This document shows positions 34,401 to 47,600 of a DNA stretch of 64,000 nt, in pieces. This DNA comes from Rhododendron vialii. Lineage: Eukaryota > Streptophyta > Magnoliopsida > Ericales > Ericaceae. Below the pieces are notes generated by a model, which saw only the letters and a list, made by a program, of their open reading frames with translations, searched no databases and had not been told where the DNA came from. The number at the start of each line of letters is the position of its first letter. Position 1 is the stretch's first letter. Made by a program: the position numbers and the translations under genes. The stretch spans positions 3,950,501 through 4,014,500 of the forward strand of contig NC_080564.1 of the NCBI RefSeq assembly GCF_030253575.1, in the 5' to 3' direction.

Positions 34401-35608
34401 GACTTTTCTATATTAAACGGATGAAATATCTAACAAATTGAATTCTAGGTAGGTATGTTGTTAGACAGTGTGAAATGGGATGACAAAGGTTTGGCAGTTG
34501 CAATAGCCCAAAATGTTGACACTGGAGCCGTCTTGATGCAAGGCTTTGTGAACAGGGGTGCACTAGCAACAACCATTTCTTCTCGGAAAGCTACATTCTA
34601 CAGCAGGTCACGGTCACAATTATGGACAAAGGGGGAGACTTCTCTGAATTTCATTAAAATTCATGACATTTTCCTTGATTGCGACCGTGACTCTGTAAGT
34701 TCTGATCACTTCCAGTAAAACTTATCATCGTCTGTATTCATATTGTTTCATCTCTTTGTGGAACTTTTATTTTTATTTTTATCAGCATCTCTTTGTGGAA
34801 CTTTTTTTTTTTTTTTTGATCAGCATCTCTTTGTGGCACTTAATGAAACTATTTGTCAGATAATATACCTTGGGACGCCTGATGGCCCTACTTGCCACAC
34901 CGGAGCAGAAACTTGCTATTACACATCAGCTTTTGATTTCTTGAAAAATTCACAGGTTTTCTTTCACCAGGATTTCGTCATTTCAAGTAATTGATAGGTT
35001 TTATATTTTCTGATTAAATTTGATTTTCATTGGCCATATAGTAGGTTGGGGAAAGCAAGATGGCTTTAACAACTTTGTACTCGTTGGAATCTACAATCTC
35101 CCAACGGAAAGCAGAACTAGCAGAGCCACAAATAGGGAAACCCTCATGGACGAAACGACTTTTGACTGATGACAAGTTGCTGTGCTCAAAAATCCGGTAT
35201 CATGACTGATATATGTTTGACATTTAAATCAGTTTTTTCCTATTTACAATTCCTCAAGAAACAAGGCAGTTATTAGAGCAAATATGGTCCTAATAATAAT
35301 AGCCATCTTGTTAAAGTCTGCCATAGATTTTATGAGTTCTGACTTCTGAGTGAGATTCAGATCAATATTTCACCTTTGTATGACCTGGAGTCTGAAATAT
35401 TCTTTACAGGGAGGAGGCAGATGAGTTGTGCCGAACGCTGGAGGAAAAGGAGGACAAGTCGCGGACCGCCTCAGAAATGGCAGATGTGCTTTATCATGCC
35501 ATGGTTCTGTTGGGGCTCAGGGATGTTAAAGCAGAAGAGGTTTTACAGGTCCTTCGACAAAGATTTTCGCAATCAGGAGTTGAGGAGAAGGAAAGTCGCA
35601 AACCATAA
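31484..35608 (+). CDS. HISN2: Bifunctional phosphoribosyl-AMP cyclohydrolase / phosphoribosyl-ATP pyrophosphatase
   Basis: Catalyses steps 2 and 3 of histidine biosynthesis in plastids, converting phosphoribosyl-ATP through phosphoribosyl-AMP to the formimino-AICAR ribotide (ProFAR). Exons: 31484-31657, 34449-34694, 34860-34955, 35045-35196 and 35410-35608. All are GT-AG and in phase, giving 288 residues. Exon 1 (58 residues: basic, serine/threonine-containing, few acids) fits a plastid transit peptide. The start could instead be the Met at 31496. Cyclohydrolase domain: WDDKGLAVAIAQN, GFVNRGALATTISSRKATF, SRSRSQLWTKGETS, DCDRDSIIYLGTPDGPTCHTG with metal-binding Asp/Cys residues, and TCYYTS. 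Pyrophosphatase domain: REEADELCRTLEE and SEMADVLYHAMVLLGL. The domain order and the fused architecture match the plant enzyme. A 2.8 kb first intron holds local duplications. No lesion seen. Confidence 0.94.
31851..32350. repeat. Diverged tandem duplication in HISN2 intron 1 (about 310-bp period)
   Basis: AATGGATAGTGATATTCAAAGCAG...GGTTTAGTTAG...TTCGGTGTTGTCTGTTTTCC...AGGAGAATTTATCAGGGG...TGTCACGCTAT at 31860-32045 is matched by AATGGATTATGAGATTAATAGCAG...GGTTTGGTTTTCC...TTTGGTGTTGTTTGTTTTCC...AGAGAATCTATCAGTGG...TGTCACACTAT at 32165-32355. Non-coding by position. Confidence 0.7.
32800..33690. repeat. 448-bp tandem duplication in HISN2 intron 1
   Basis: GTGCTCAAGGCTCAAATACC starts at 32874 and again at 33322. 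Each is followed by near-identical sequence (ACCGTTACAAGTCTGGAAAA, TTGATGGATGGGTTTCTCAT, GTTGGAGCTACATCT, CTGTCTGTCCA, ATGGTCAGGTAGTG) through to about 33240 and 33690. Divergence is moderate. Confidence 0.85.
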
Positions 35609-35898
35609 TATTAAGCATTGAACTGATCACAAGTTGAATCATTCATTGCGCTACCAGATTTTGCACTTTCAAGCCAATCATGGTAATTTCAAATCAAACT
35701 GGCTTTCTTGTGTTCTAATGCTGCTTATCGAGAGCAGTTCAGTAACATGTCAATTTACTTGTGCTATCTTTAGTCTATGCTTTCGTTCAATCTCTACTCT
35801 TTTACTGTGGTACTGATTTGTATTAGTTTATATTGTCTTCACTTAATTTCGAGAGGTTTGGTGCCTCATCTTTTTTGGTACGTGGCCTTAACCCTTTA

Positions 35899-36064
35899 CA
35901 TTTTCGGAAAACTGTATTAAGGTGGAACATTCTTGTGCACTCTTGATACTCAAATTTACTGATAAGGTTTGTGGAGTTTGTCATTTTCGGAAAACTGTAT
36001 TAAGGTGGAACATTCTTGTGCACTCTTGATACTCAAATTTATTGATAAGGTTTGTGGAGTTTGT
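35899..36064. repeat. 83-bp near-perfect tandem duplication behind HISN2
   Basis: CATTTTCGGAAAACTGTATT...GATAAGGTTTGTGGAGTTTGT is present at 35899-35981 and 35982-36064 with a single difference (TTTACTG / TTTATTG). It lies about 290 bp after the HISN2 stop, probably in or near the 3' untranslated region. Recent event. Confidence 0.92.
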
Positions 36065-37901
36065 CAGCAGTTTATGTAATCCTAGGCTGTTCTTGCACCT
36101 TTACAAGTCGTTTTCAAAGTAGGATCTCTTCATGTTTCGTTACTCAAACCAATTTTTGTTACATTTTTCCCTAGAGAGAGATGGTTTTATTTTGTTTTAG
36201 GCCTAAGGGCACCAACCAGTACATGGATGATAGTCGATAGATAGTGTACATCCACTTTAGCACATCAATCCTGTTGTTGCTAGTGGAAACAAGCCCAACT
36301 TGGGCTAGCTGCTGGTAATACCGTTTGTTTGATGTGTTTGGAGTGGCAGTTGGTTCCAACGCAGTTGCCCAATTGGCCGAAGCTATGAGAACCACATTGC
36401 GCCTATGACCTGGACGTAAAAAGATTTCTGTGGTTCGCAATGACCTGGACGTAAAACTACTTCTCACCCATGCCCGGCCACACATAGCTCCAACTCCTTC
36501 TGCCTTTCCATGGAATATTAAGGCAGAAGGTTATGTTCCTTAGATTTTTGAAGGTTATGTTCCTTTCACAGCCCCCTGCCTCCACACCTGCCACCAGTGC
36601 GATGCTCCATACCAACAAGACCAACTTGTGCCATTGACTTGTATCTTCGGCCCATTGGTCTATTAATGTTAGGCCGAAACAACAAACTCTCTGAAGGGGT
36701 TTTCTGATGGAGGATGATGATTGGTGGTTTATTTGCTCGGCTTCATGGATATAGACGAAGAGATCTCAGAACATTGAAAGAGTGGCGGGGAAGGAAAGCG
36801 TCTTTTAAAAGTTTGAAATAGCTACTAGTGCCAAAACTCCGAAAGAAAATTTGAGCTGGCTGCTGCTCTCTCTCCGACGCTGCCACGGTTGGCCACCAAC
36901 AGCAATGCCAAATTTGTGGTGACCTAAGATTGCCATGTCTTCTTTTACTAAGATAGTGATTCAAGATTCTAGCAAATGGTAAGGATCAAGATTTGCACGA
37001 ATACCAGTTTCTTTGAGCCTAAGATACATTAATGGTCTGAAACTCTCCATTCTCTCTGGATTTCGGGAATGGGTATCACATCATTGCTTGTTTAAAAGGA
37101 AATTTTCAAGGATTTTTTAAGCATTTAGCACAGAGCCTCTCCAGCGGAGACATCACTACAGGGATGTTGTGCTCCATCCGAGGGATGTACTTTGTGATCC
37201 AAGCCGTCAAAAAATATTCTTAATGGTTCAAATTTCCTACAAGTATTTTACATGTAAGATATTTTTCTGAAATTTGGATCATTAATTGTAGAGATGGACG
37301 GCTCAAATTGCCACAGTACTGTAGCAGTGCAGATCTGACCCAAAATATGGTCAAAAGTGCTCAAATGTGGATGCTCTTAATTTAGTAGTAGCTTTGACAA
37401 TGAATGTGTGGCTTGTAGTAGAGTTGCAAGAAACGGATCCAACTACCAGCCCTATTTGGAGAGGTTCTGGTAAAATTCGCCATTCCACGTGGGTGTAATT
37501 GGCCCAACTCCCCATTCGAGAACTACTCTTTCATTTCTTCACCTGTTTTTGAGTTGTTGGCAACAACTAAAGAACAAAAGGGATTGGAAATTGAAAAGCA
37601 ATGCAAACACCAATGACGTCCTTTATTGAAATGGGCTTTCACCATTCTATGTATGAAAGGGGATAAAAAAATAAAAATAAAAATACTTCTAAATAAAACG
37701 AAATCATTATTTTTATTTATTTTTGCTGTGTTACTAGTTTTTTTTCCGGGTATTTGTTCTCGGTATCTATCTATCAATATATTATAGAAATGTATTTGAG
37801 CCTCCCAAGCCTCCAAACATTCATTCCTAATTTTGTAGATTTTTCATTTTCTTTTAATTTTTGAAAATTGAGAGAGTGGTGTGCGTGTGGGACAGGGAGA
37901 C

Positions 37902-37934
<33 letters not shown>

Positions 37935-38071
37935 GATAAAAAACGTGGGGGAGGGGCTGTGAATAGTGGAGATTTTAGGAGATTGGGTTTGAGTTTTATT
38001 ATTACATAAAAGAAGAAAAATAAAACAAGAAAGAGAGGGAGGACGTGGGTGGTTGGGTGGAGAGAGGAGGA
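36065..38071. other. Spacer with a possible MITE and a (GA)n tract
   Basis: Between about 37134 and 37380, GAGCCTCTCCAGCGG at the left and TGTGGATGCTCTTA at the right suggest a degraded Tourist-like element. (GA)n lies at 37904-37932. ORFs at 36171-36485 and 36743-36964 on the minus strand match nothing I know. Confidence 0.35.
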
Positions 38072-38296
38072 GTTTTTCAGTGCCGAGCGGGCATTGCCGA
38101 CGTGGCACCCGCTTGGCGCATCTGAGTCTTCCGATTCACTTTTGGACGGCTCGGATTAAAATCCTCTCTCTCCTCTCACCCAATATTTTCTCTCTCCTTT
38201 TTCTCTTTCTAAATCTGAACCGTTCAAACACGCAATGAATAACTCAGATGCGCGAGCGGACACCACGTGATACCCGCTCGGTACTAAAAAATTTTC
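38072..38296. mobile_element. Foldback MITE
   Basis: Left arm AGTGCCGAGCGGGCATTGCC...GGCGCATCTGAGTCTTC pairs with the inverted right arm GAATAACTCAGATGCGCGAG...ACCCGCTCGGTACT. The interior has GGACGGCTCGGATT / AATCTGAACCGTTC-type inverted words. Non-coding. Confidence 0.65.
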
Positions 38297-39099
38297 CTAG
38301 AGAGAGAGAAAGAGAGGGAGTTATGTACGAAACAACAAATATTTTCACTCCAACGTTTTTTTTCTTTCTCATGCATCGAACAGAACACAAGGCTATACTA
38401 TTATAGAAATGTAGTTGTCTCTTGGTTAACAAATAAAGAGAAAATAACTGATGAATTATATTTCATTCTTATCAAAGATACTAGCATTTGTGTCCGTTTG
38501 ATGGACGAGATAAAATAAACTACATTAATTTTTTCGATCCCGTACATCGAACGGGTACAACGCTAGTATTATGTATGTTGATGGATGATTAATTTACCAA
38601 AATGTGTTTCTTTTAAGGGAGTATATTATGGATACTTAACATTAGAACACGTGTATTTTTTTTAATTTTTTTTTGAATAGTAAGTAGGCTCACCTATTAA
38701 TTACATGAGTTGAACGATTAATGAACTCCGCTTTGATTTTTACCGACGCTATTAACTTCTGCATTATTAGACATTAAGAAACAAATTGACTTAATGAAAT
38801 GTAACTTAAGCTTAATTTTAATCATTTTTGTTTATTTGATATATTTAATTTAATGGACAAATGTTACAACAAAATCTCTGGTCGGTAGGATTTTCTATTC
38901 ATTATGTTGTCAAAGGCGAATGAAAAGTGGAGAAGGGCTCAAGTTCAATCAATTTCTTTAGGTCCAGTTCATAATATCTGGTTTTAATTTAAACCCAGTA
39001 ATTGATGGTGGAAATGGTTGTCAGAAATCAATTGAGATGCATATAAGTGGGCCTCGAAACTTAAATCATGAAAAACAACAGTGGAGAAGGAAATCCCAA
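38297..39099. other. AT-rich spacer upstream of chalcone synthase
   Basis: No gene or bounded element was recognised. It may contain distal promoter sequence of chalcone synthase. Confidence 0.35.
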
Positions 39100-39283
39100 A
39101 GGATTGGCTAAGTGGTCTTGGTCTGAGACTTGATGTTTGCTACATTCTAAGGTTTCATGTTCAATTCTCCTTACCAGCAACTCTTAGGGCCATCTCACCC
39201 TACGCGTAAGCATATGAAAACGGTTGTAGGAGGGGCTGTAGGAATTAATCCGAGATGCGTGTAAGTTGATCCGGAACAAATGG
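39100..39283 (+). mobile_element. tRNA-derived SINE upstream of chalcone synthase
   Basis: A-box-like TTGGCTAAGTGGTCTTGG at about 39105 and B-box-like CATGTTCAATTCTCC at about 39158, followed by AACTCTTAGGGCCATCTCAC and GGAATTAATCCGAGATGCG. It is the uninterrupted counterpart of the split copy at 10722-11583. It lies about 200 bp upstream of the chalcone synthase ATG. Confidence 0.65.
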
Positions 39284-39332
39284 CATGTAGCTCCGTGCCG
39301 ACCAAATGTTTAGCAAAGCCTCCTCCCATCCC

Positions 39333-39402
39333 AACGTCAACGTGGTCTCCAGCTACCCGTCCGTTCAACCTACCCACATTCCCGCCTCACTCAATATAAA
39401 TA
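39333..39402 (+). promoter_or_regulatory. Chalcone synthase core promoter
   Basis: TATA box TATAAATA at 39395-39402, 80 bp before the ATG. Upstream are an ACGT-core pair AACGTCAACGTGG (39333-39345), resembling the light-response G-box/ACE of CHS promoters, and AACCTACCC (39367-39375), an H-box/AC-element type MYB site. Element names are by resemblance only. Confidence 0.65.
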
Positions 39403-39481
39403 CGTCCCCACACCCAGCTCCAATTACTCACACCTTCCACTCCAAATAACTAGCAGCAAAGCTAACTCTCTCTAGAAAAAA

Positions 39482-41912
<2,431 letters not shown>

Positions 41913-42468
41913 TGAGTTGATACTGGAAATGGCAGCAGAGAGAGAGAGAGAGAGCGGTGAGGGTGAAAGTTATGTGTGATTTTGTGAAAGGTTACTACAG
42001 TTTTTTTTTTTTCTTTTGTTTGTATGATCCGCGATTACTAGTTATTAACCACCAATAAAACACTGTCACGTTCTCATGTTATGCATGTCGTTGTGTTACT
42101 AGACCTCTTCCTTTTCTTTTTCTTTCTCTTTTTAATCTAAATCCGTGATGATCAATTGATTATTAATGCGCGCTAAGTAATAATATTTGGATGATAACCA
42201 ATTTGAAATCGGAGATATTCACTTTGTTTGCATGTGTATGTGAGGTGAGGTAAATGTGGAATCAAGTCACAACCATCTCTCGAGCATATCTTCCCTTCAA
42301 ACTATAAGAGATGAGTCCTCGTACAAAATTCATTAAAGCTTTTTTATAAAGTTGGATGTGTCTCAACACCAAAAACAGAGCCCTCTTTAAGCGTACACTT
42401 GACACCAGAACTTGGCCTTCTAACCTAATTGGTTTGCTCAAGATGTCGAGTTCATTCTTGACAGTTTC

Positions 42469-43221
42469 TGTAGGGGGCCGAAATATCCGAAGGTTCACCA
42501 GGTCAAAAAGGGGCGATGAGGGTTCACACGTTGTTTGACCCATCATCCAAGCTATCACGGTTCGCCTTCAAATAAGTCTGGACGTCGGCTGGGCCGAAAG
42601 ATAGACAGAACCACGAGTACTTCACCGAACAATTATAAGCAACATCCGAACGTACGACACATAAGTTCGCTCGGGGCTTTATCAAGCGCACGGATACGAA
42701 CTTCCGTTTGTTCTGTGCCTCGGCCGGGATATCATACGCTCGGATAATTCGTATGCTGGACGTGGGTCCCGCCGAACCTAGACGATTGTGGAACCTTCCA
42801 AAAATATCTACTGATATTTAGGCTGTCCTTTCTTACATTCGAAGTGACATCTCTGAACGATGTGACCCTCCTGACATCAGCCCATGTGGCTCTGAAAGAC
42901 TAGGGAAGTGGTGTTCACTAACTGGCCCTGCTAGAAAGGCGCCAACCGAGCAGAACGTGACACGTGGAAAGTGTGGCCAACTTGCTCAGCACTTCACCTC
43001 TTTGCCTATAAATAGAGAAGCATGACCACTGAGAAAGATATAAAAAAAATCTAGTAAAAAGAACACTTCTCTCTCCTACATATTGTTCTTACTAAACTTC
43101 TTCTTCCCATCTACTGACTTGATCATCGGAGTTTCTTCCCGGAGGAACAACCCCCTCCGGTTTTGCAGGTACATCAAGACCGGCCACACCAGAAGGAGCA
43201 CGAAGAAATCACGCCCCCACA
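42469..43221 (+). mobile_element. Solo LTR of an LTR retrotransposon
   Basis: Starts TGTAGGGGGCCGAAA and ends ACGCCCCCACA, the usual inverted ends, with a perfect 5-bp target duplication GTTTC (42464-42468 and 43222-43226). The LTR promoter TATAAATA lies at about 43009. A pyrimidine tract and GGAGGAACAACCCCCTCCGG stem follow. No internal region or second LTR is present, so the element was reduced by LTR-LTR recombination. It lies about 550 bp behind chalcone synthase. Confidence 0.9.
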
Positions 43222-43226
43222 GTTTC

Positions 43227-43999
43227 TGTCATGCATTTATTTTGTTGCGTTGCTGTGATTGTGATTGAGAAGGAAAAAATGAGGGCCCATAACGAAGGAG
43301 GAAGGGAGATCGAGTAGTCCTTATTGCATGTGGAAACTACCTTTGATATGATTAGTTGATATCATTGCAGTGTGTCTTCCCCTATTTCACACCATTTTTT
43401 TCGACGAACAAGATCATCACATTATATGTTTATGGAGAGAGAGAGAGAGATATGGAGTAGGTATAAAATGAACAACTTAAAGGCACATATATTCGGTTAG
43501 ATTGTTGATAATGTTTTGCTGCCTTATTCCGCTTCTATAACAACACAAACTTTAATGGAGAAGGAGGTTTCACATAAATGATCCTAGTCGTTCCTTAATT
43601 TTAAAATAAATTTTCGAGCGACCTTAAAAAATTTAGTTTCGTCACAGTAAGTTCTGTCCATGGTGAGTCAAAAGTTAAAGTGTAACAAGTTAAAAGAATT
43701 AGAGTACGAATGCAAGATGATGCATGTGTTGCAGGTTTTAACTTCCATCCTAAAAGCTAGGTACCGCAGGACAAGCATTGACAATTCGTTGTTAAATTAA
43801 AAGTCCCGGGTTTAAACTGATAAAATTAGAATATATATCTTCGTTTGAAACACGGATTAAATTATAGAGTCTAAAGTGTAATTTGTATGTTATGCTCCTA
43901 TGTATCAGCCCTAACTAGATACTAACGACCAGAATCCGAACCGCCCCAAAAATCTAGTAATTTCAGCCGAGGAAAGCTCCGGCCACGACAACAGGTAGC

Positions 44000-44058
<59 letters not shown>

Positions 44059-44297
44059 TTTGTTTGCGAATTCCAGTTTTTTTCGTATTGCTCCCAAGTT
44101 AAGACGGCTATAATTTACATTCCAGAGAATCGAAACAATTAGCTGAAAACTCACCATTGGCAACAACACCCATCTAGCTGCTTTGATTTACGTGTAATTT
44201 TCTCTCTCTGGTACACCTCTAGGGCCCCGACAGATATCCGGGATTCTGATTTGACGATTTTCGGCAGCGTCCTGATCAGTCACAGACTAATTACAAG
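43227..44297. other. Spacer and probable leader of UTP23
   Basis: Contains a (CT)n tract of about 45 bp at 44010-44054, likely in the UTP23 promoter or leader. ...ATTACAAG|GTACTT at 44297/44298 is a plausible donor of a 5' untranslated intron that would end at ...GAAACAG (44621) just before the UTP23 ATG. Nothing else is recognised. Confidence 0.45.
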
Positions 44298-44354
44298 GTA
44301 CTTCATTTTTACTTCCAAACCTAAAATCTTTAATCTTTCATTTTTTTCTCAGTA

Positions 44355-44564
44355 CTTCCTTCATCCCATAAGAATTAAGAATCGTCCGGTTTGCAAAACA
44401 AGAACTTAAAAGTAATGCATTATTCATACTTCTTGCCGCGAGGTACTAATTATCAATGAGTTCTTTTAATCTGTCACAAAAAGTTAAAAATTTTCATGGA
44501 ACAAATGCATTTTTTTTGAAGTTTTTGTTTTGCAGGCCGGGCAATCTTTTTTGGATGGAGGGAG
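44355..44564. mobile_element. Stowaway MITE in the presumed UTP23 leader intron
   Basis: Ends CTTCCTTCATCCCATAAGAA and TTTTTTGGATGGAGGGAG, flanked by TA (44353-44354 and 44565-44566). About 210 bp, non-coding. The left end is mutated relative to CTCCCTCCGTCCC, indicating age. Confidence 0.75.
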
Positions 44565-44621
44565 TATTTTTTCCTACGTAAATGGAAGTCCTAAACTTAG
44601 TTATATCCTTGGTTGAAACAG

Positions 44622-47600
44622 ATGAGATTGAAAAAGCAGAAACGCCATCGTAGGACTGTGAGGTTCTTCACGACTTGCTTTGGTTTCCGAGAGCCCTTCA
44701 AGGTCCTTTGTGATGGAACTTTTATACATCACCTTCTTGTCAATCGTATTGCACCGGCTGATTCTGCACTCTCAAATATCCTTGGTGGTGCTGTCAAAGT
44801 ATTTACTACCAGGTCTGCATGATTTGTTGACTCTTTTGATGATATGACAACACAAGGTTTTACTTCGCTTTCACTTGATAAAATATGTGATACACGTGCT
44901 TTCATTTGTGCCTGCTTTACTTGTAGATGCGTTCTTGCAGAGTTAAAGAGCCTCGGTGAACCCTATTCTGAATCTCTTAAGGCAGCTCGTGAACTCATTA
45001 CTGCAAGGTCAGTGCTCTCTTTCTCTCTCTCTGGAATACTGACTTGAAACTGAGGATTTTAAAAAGGCAGCCCACTTACCCAATTTGTTTGCAAGTATGT
45101 TATGATACCAAATTTTGCTTGATTTAAGGAGGCCTGCTCATGCAATTGTTTTTTTTTTTTTTTTGAGCCATTTTCAGGTGTGACCATGAGAAGAGGAAGA
45201 GTGCTGTGGCTTGCATGATGGAAGTCATTGGAGAAAAAAATCCCGAGCATTTCTTTCTTGCTACTCAGGATGCTGATTTGAGGGAGAAGTTACAGGAGGT
45301 TTGTGTTTTCAAATAAAATAGAAGATGCATTGTTCCTTTGAGTTGGATATTGATGATTCAGGTTTTTTGGCTTCCTTTGTTTTCAACCAACAAAAACTTG
45401 TGAATGAATGTATTTGAATGGATAGTTAGAAATCTTTATCATTTTGGTTAACGGACTTCTTTTGCCAATCCTTATATTGGGTTGAACAATAGCTACTGTT
45501 TTTCCATAGGTTCCTCTTGCTTATGCATATGATGATTTTTGTTGTCAAGTGCGTCAAGGTGATACGTTATTGCAAATCATGGAACTGCAGATCAAACTTT
45601 GTAAAATCCTGCTGCTTTCAGTATGATCGCCAGTGATAATTCTCTGGATAATGGTGGTGATCGGATAATTTTAGTGGACAATGGAGTACTTTAATAGTTG
45701 ATGCGGCAGTGATCCATGAGGAACGTTCTAGTTAAGCTCAGAAGAGTAGTTTGAAGTACAGGCGTCACCGCGTCAGTCTTCCATTTGCTGGTAGAAGATG
45801 GAGGAGAAAAGAATAGTTTTTTTTTTTTTTTTTTTGATAAGTGCACAAAATTTTATTAGGCTCAAACCAAGAAACAAAGTATAAGGGATAGAATCCCCTT
45901 ACAAGAAACAACAAAACAGGCAGCCATACTTAACAGCTCTAAACAAGAAAACAAAATCAAAGAACACCCTATAAAAAAAAACTATACAGATTGCATGATC
46001 CTATGAGGCAAGCTCCATATCTCACAAATACTCCGATTTTGCAAGGATTGTTTTACATTCCTTCTGGAGCTAAGGAAAGCACGAATCCCATTGGCTATAT
46101 CTGTTGCCACCTGAGTATGATCCTTCATTTTTGCACAGAAAATACGAGAGTTTCTTTCCTGCCAAAGACCATAAACAGTAGCTGCCAATGTACTCTTCAA
46201 ACTAACAAATCTGAAAGTATCCCAAGATACATTGCCCTGCAACCAATCAAGGACATCTCCCATATTATTAGGAATGCCAGCCACTCTATTCTTTGACACC
46301 AAGTACTGCCAAACACGTGTAGAATATGAACAATCAAAGAACAAGTGATGATGTGATTCCTCCTCATCCTGGCAGAGGCAGCAAAGAGCATCCAAAGCCA
46401 TACCCCAGTTTCTCAATCTGTCCTTAGTACTCAGTCTGTGAAGAGCTGCCAACCAAAGTATAAAAGACCATCTAGGGACATTATGACTACCCCAAATAAC
46501 CTTGAATCGAGGCTGAATAGGGAATTTCTCCCGAATAGCTTCCCAAGCAGACTTAATAGTGAAAATACCACTAGGATGAGGCACCCAAATTACTGAATCC
46601 ACCATCTCAGGGTGTGGAACCAAATTCTGAGGAGTGTGAGAGACGATGGTCTGAATAAGGTGGTTTCTTAATCTAGGCCATCTCCAAGCCCCATTTTCCA
46701 CTATTGAAGCCACCTTAGCCCTTAAAGATCTGCCAACATTATGCACCACTCTATCCCCAAATCGATCATATAAGGGACCAAGAGGGTGCCAATTATCCCA
46801 CCACAAGAAGGTCCTTTCTCCATTACCAATCTGATATTTAATGAGGGATTGACCCAACCTTCTAAGGCCAAGCAGCTTTCTCATAGTCCAAGAGGCATCA
46901 CACGGAACCTCCATAGCCCAAAGACACTGATCTTTAATGATGTATGTGTGCACCCATTTGATCCATAAAGTGTCTGCCTTCATACACAGAGCCCAAAGAT
47001 GTTTAAGCATGGCAGCCCTATTCCAAACTTTGATCCCCTTGAAACCTAACCCACCTTCCTCCGTAGGACAGCAAAGATGAGTCCATTTTACTTTAGCACC
47101 AGAGTGTTTGAGTTCAGGACCAGACCAAAGAAAGGCCATTAAGGTACATTCAGTATCCTTAATCACTTTACCAGGAAGGATAAAAATGGTGCTCCAATAG
47201 ACTTGAATACTAAACAAGACAGATTGAATAAGAAGGGCTCTACCTCCATAGAATAGTTAGGCACAAAGCATGATGGATATTATGGTAGCTTGTTCGGGGG
47301 TGAGACTTCACAGGTCAAAAATTGTTGGGTGGGAGTCGTGGGACTCAATAAGTAAAAGTCCGTCGAAAGGAATATCTTAACAAATCTCCCGAGAAATTTC
47401 TCGGGTAGTTTTATACTACATCATCATGAATTGAAAAATATTAGAATGGCTATGGCCTATGGGGTACCAGAGATTGAGAAATATTAGAATGGGAGGGAGG
47501 GATGGATTGAAAAAAAGGTATGCTTTTGTTTGAACATAAGAGGAACAAAATTCAAGCTACTCTGTTTTCATCATGCTTGAAGCTTCTTACAATGCTAATG

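Noticed and set aside
45508..45620. Additional UTP23 exon after the AG at 45510
   Set aside because: Sequence after the AG starts like VPLAYAYDDF but lacks the conserved VPGVALIFGLRNALLLE, which is found at 48477 in correct phase.
45982..47217. 411-codon ORF as a host gene
   Set aside because: Sequence is clearly LINE reverse-transcriptase tail and zinc-binding domain, with poly(A) and target duplication.
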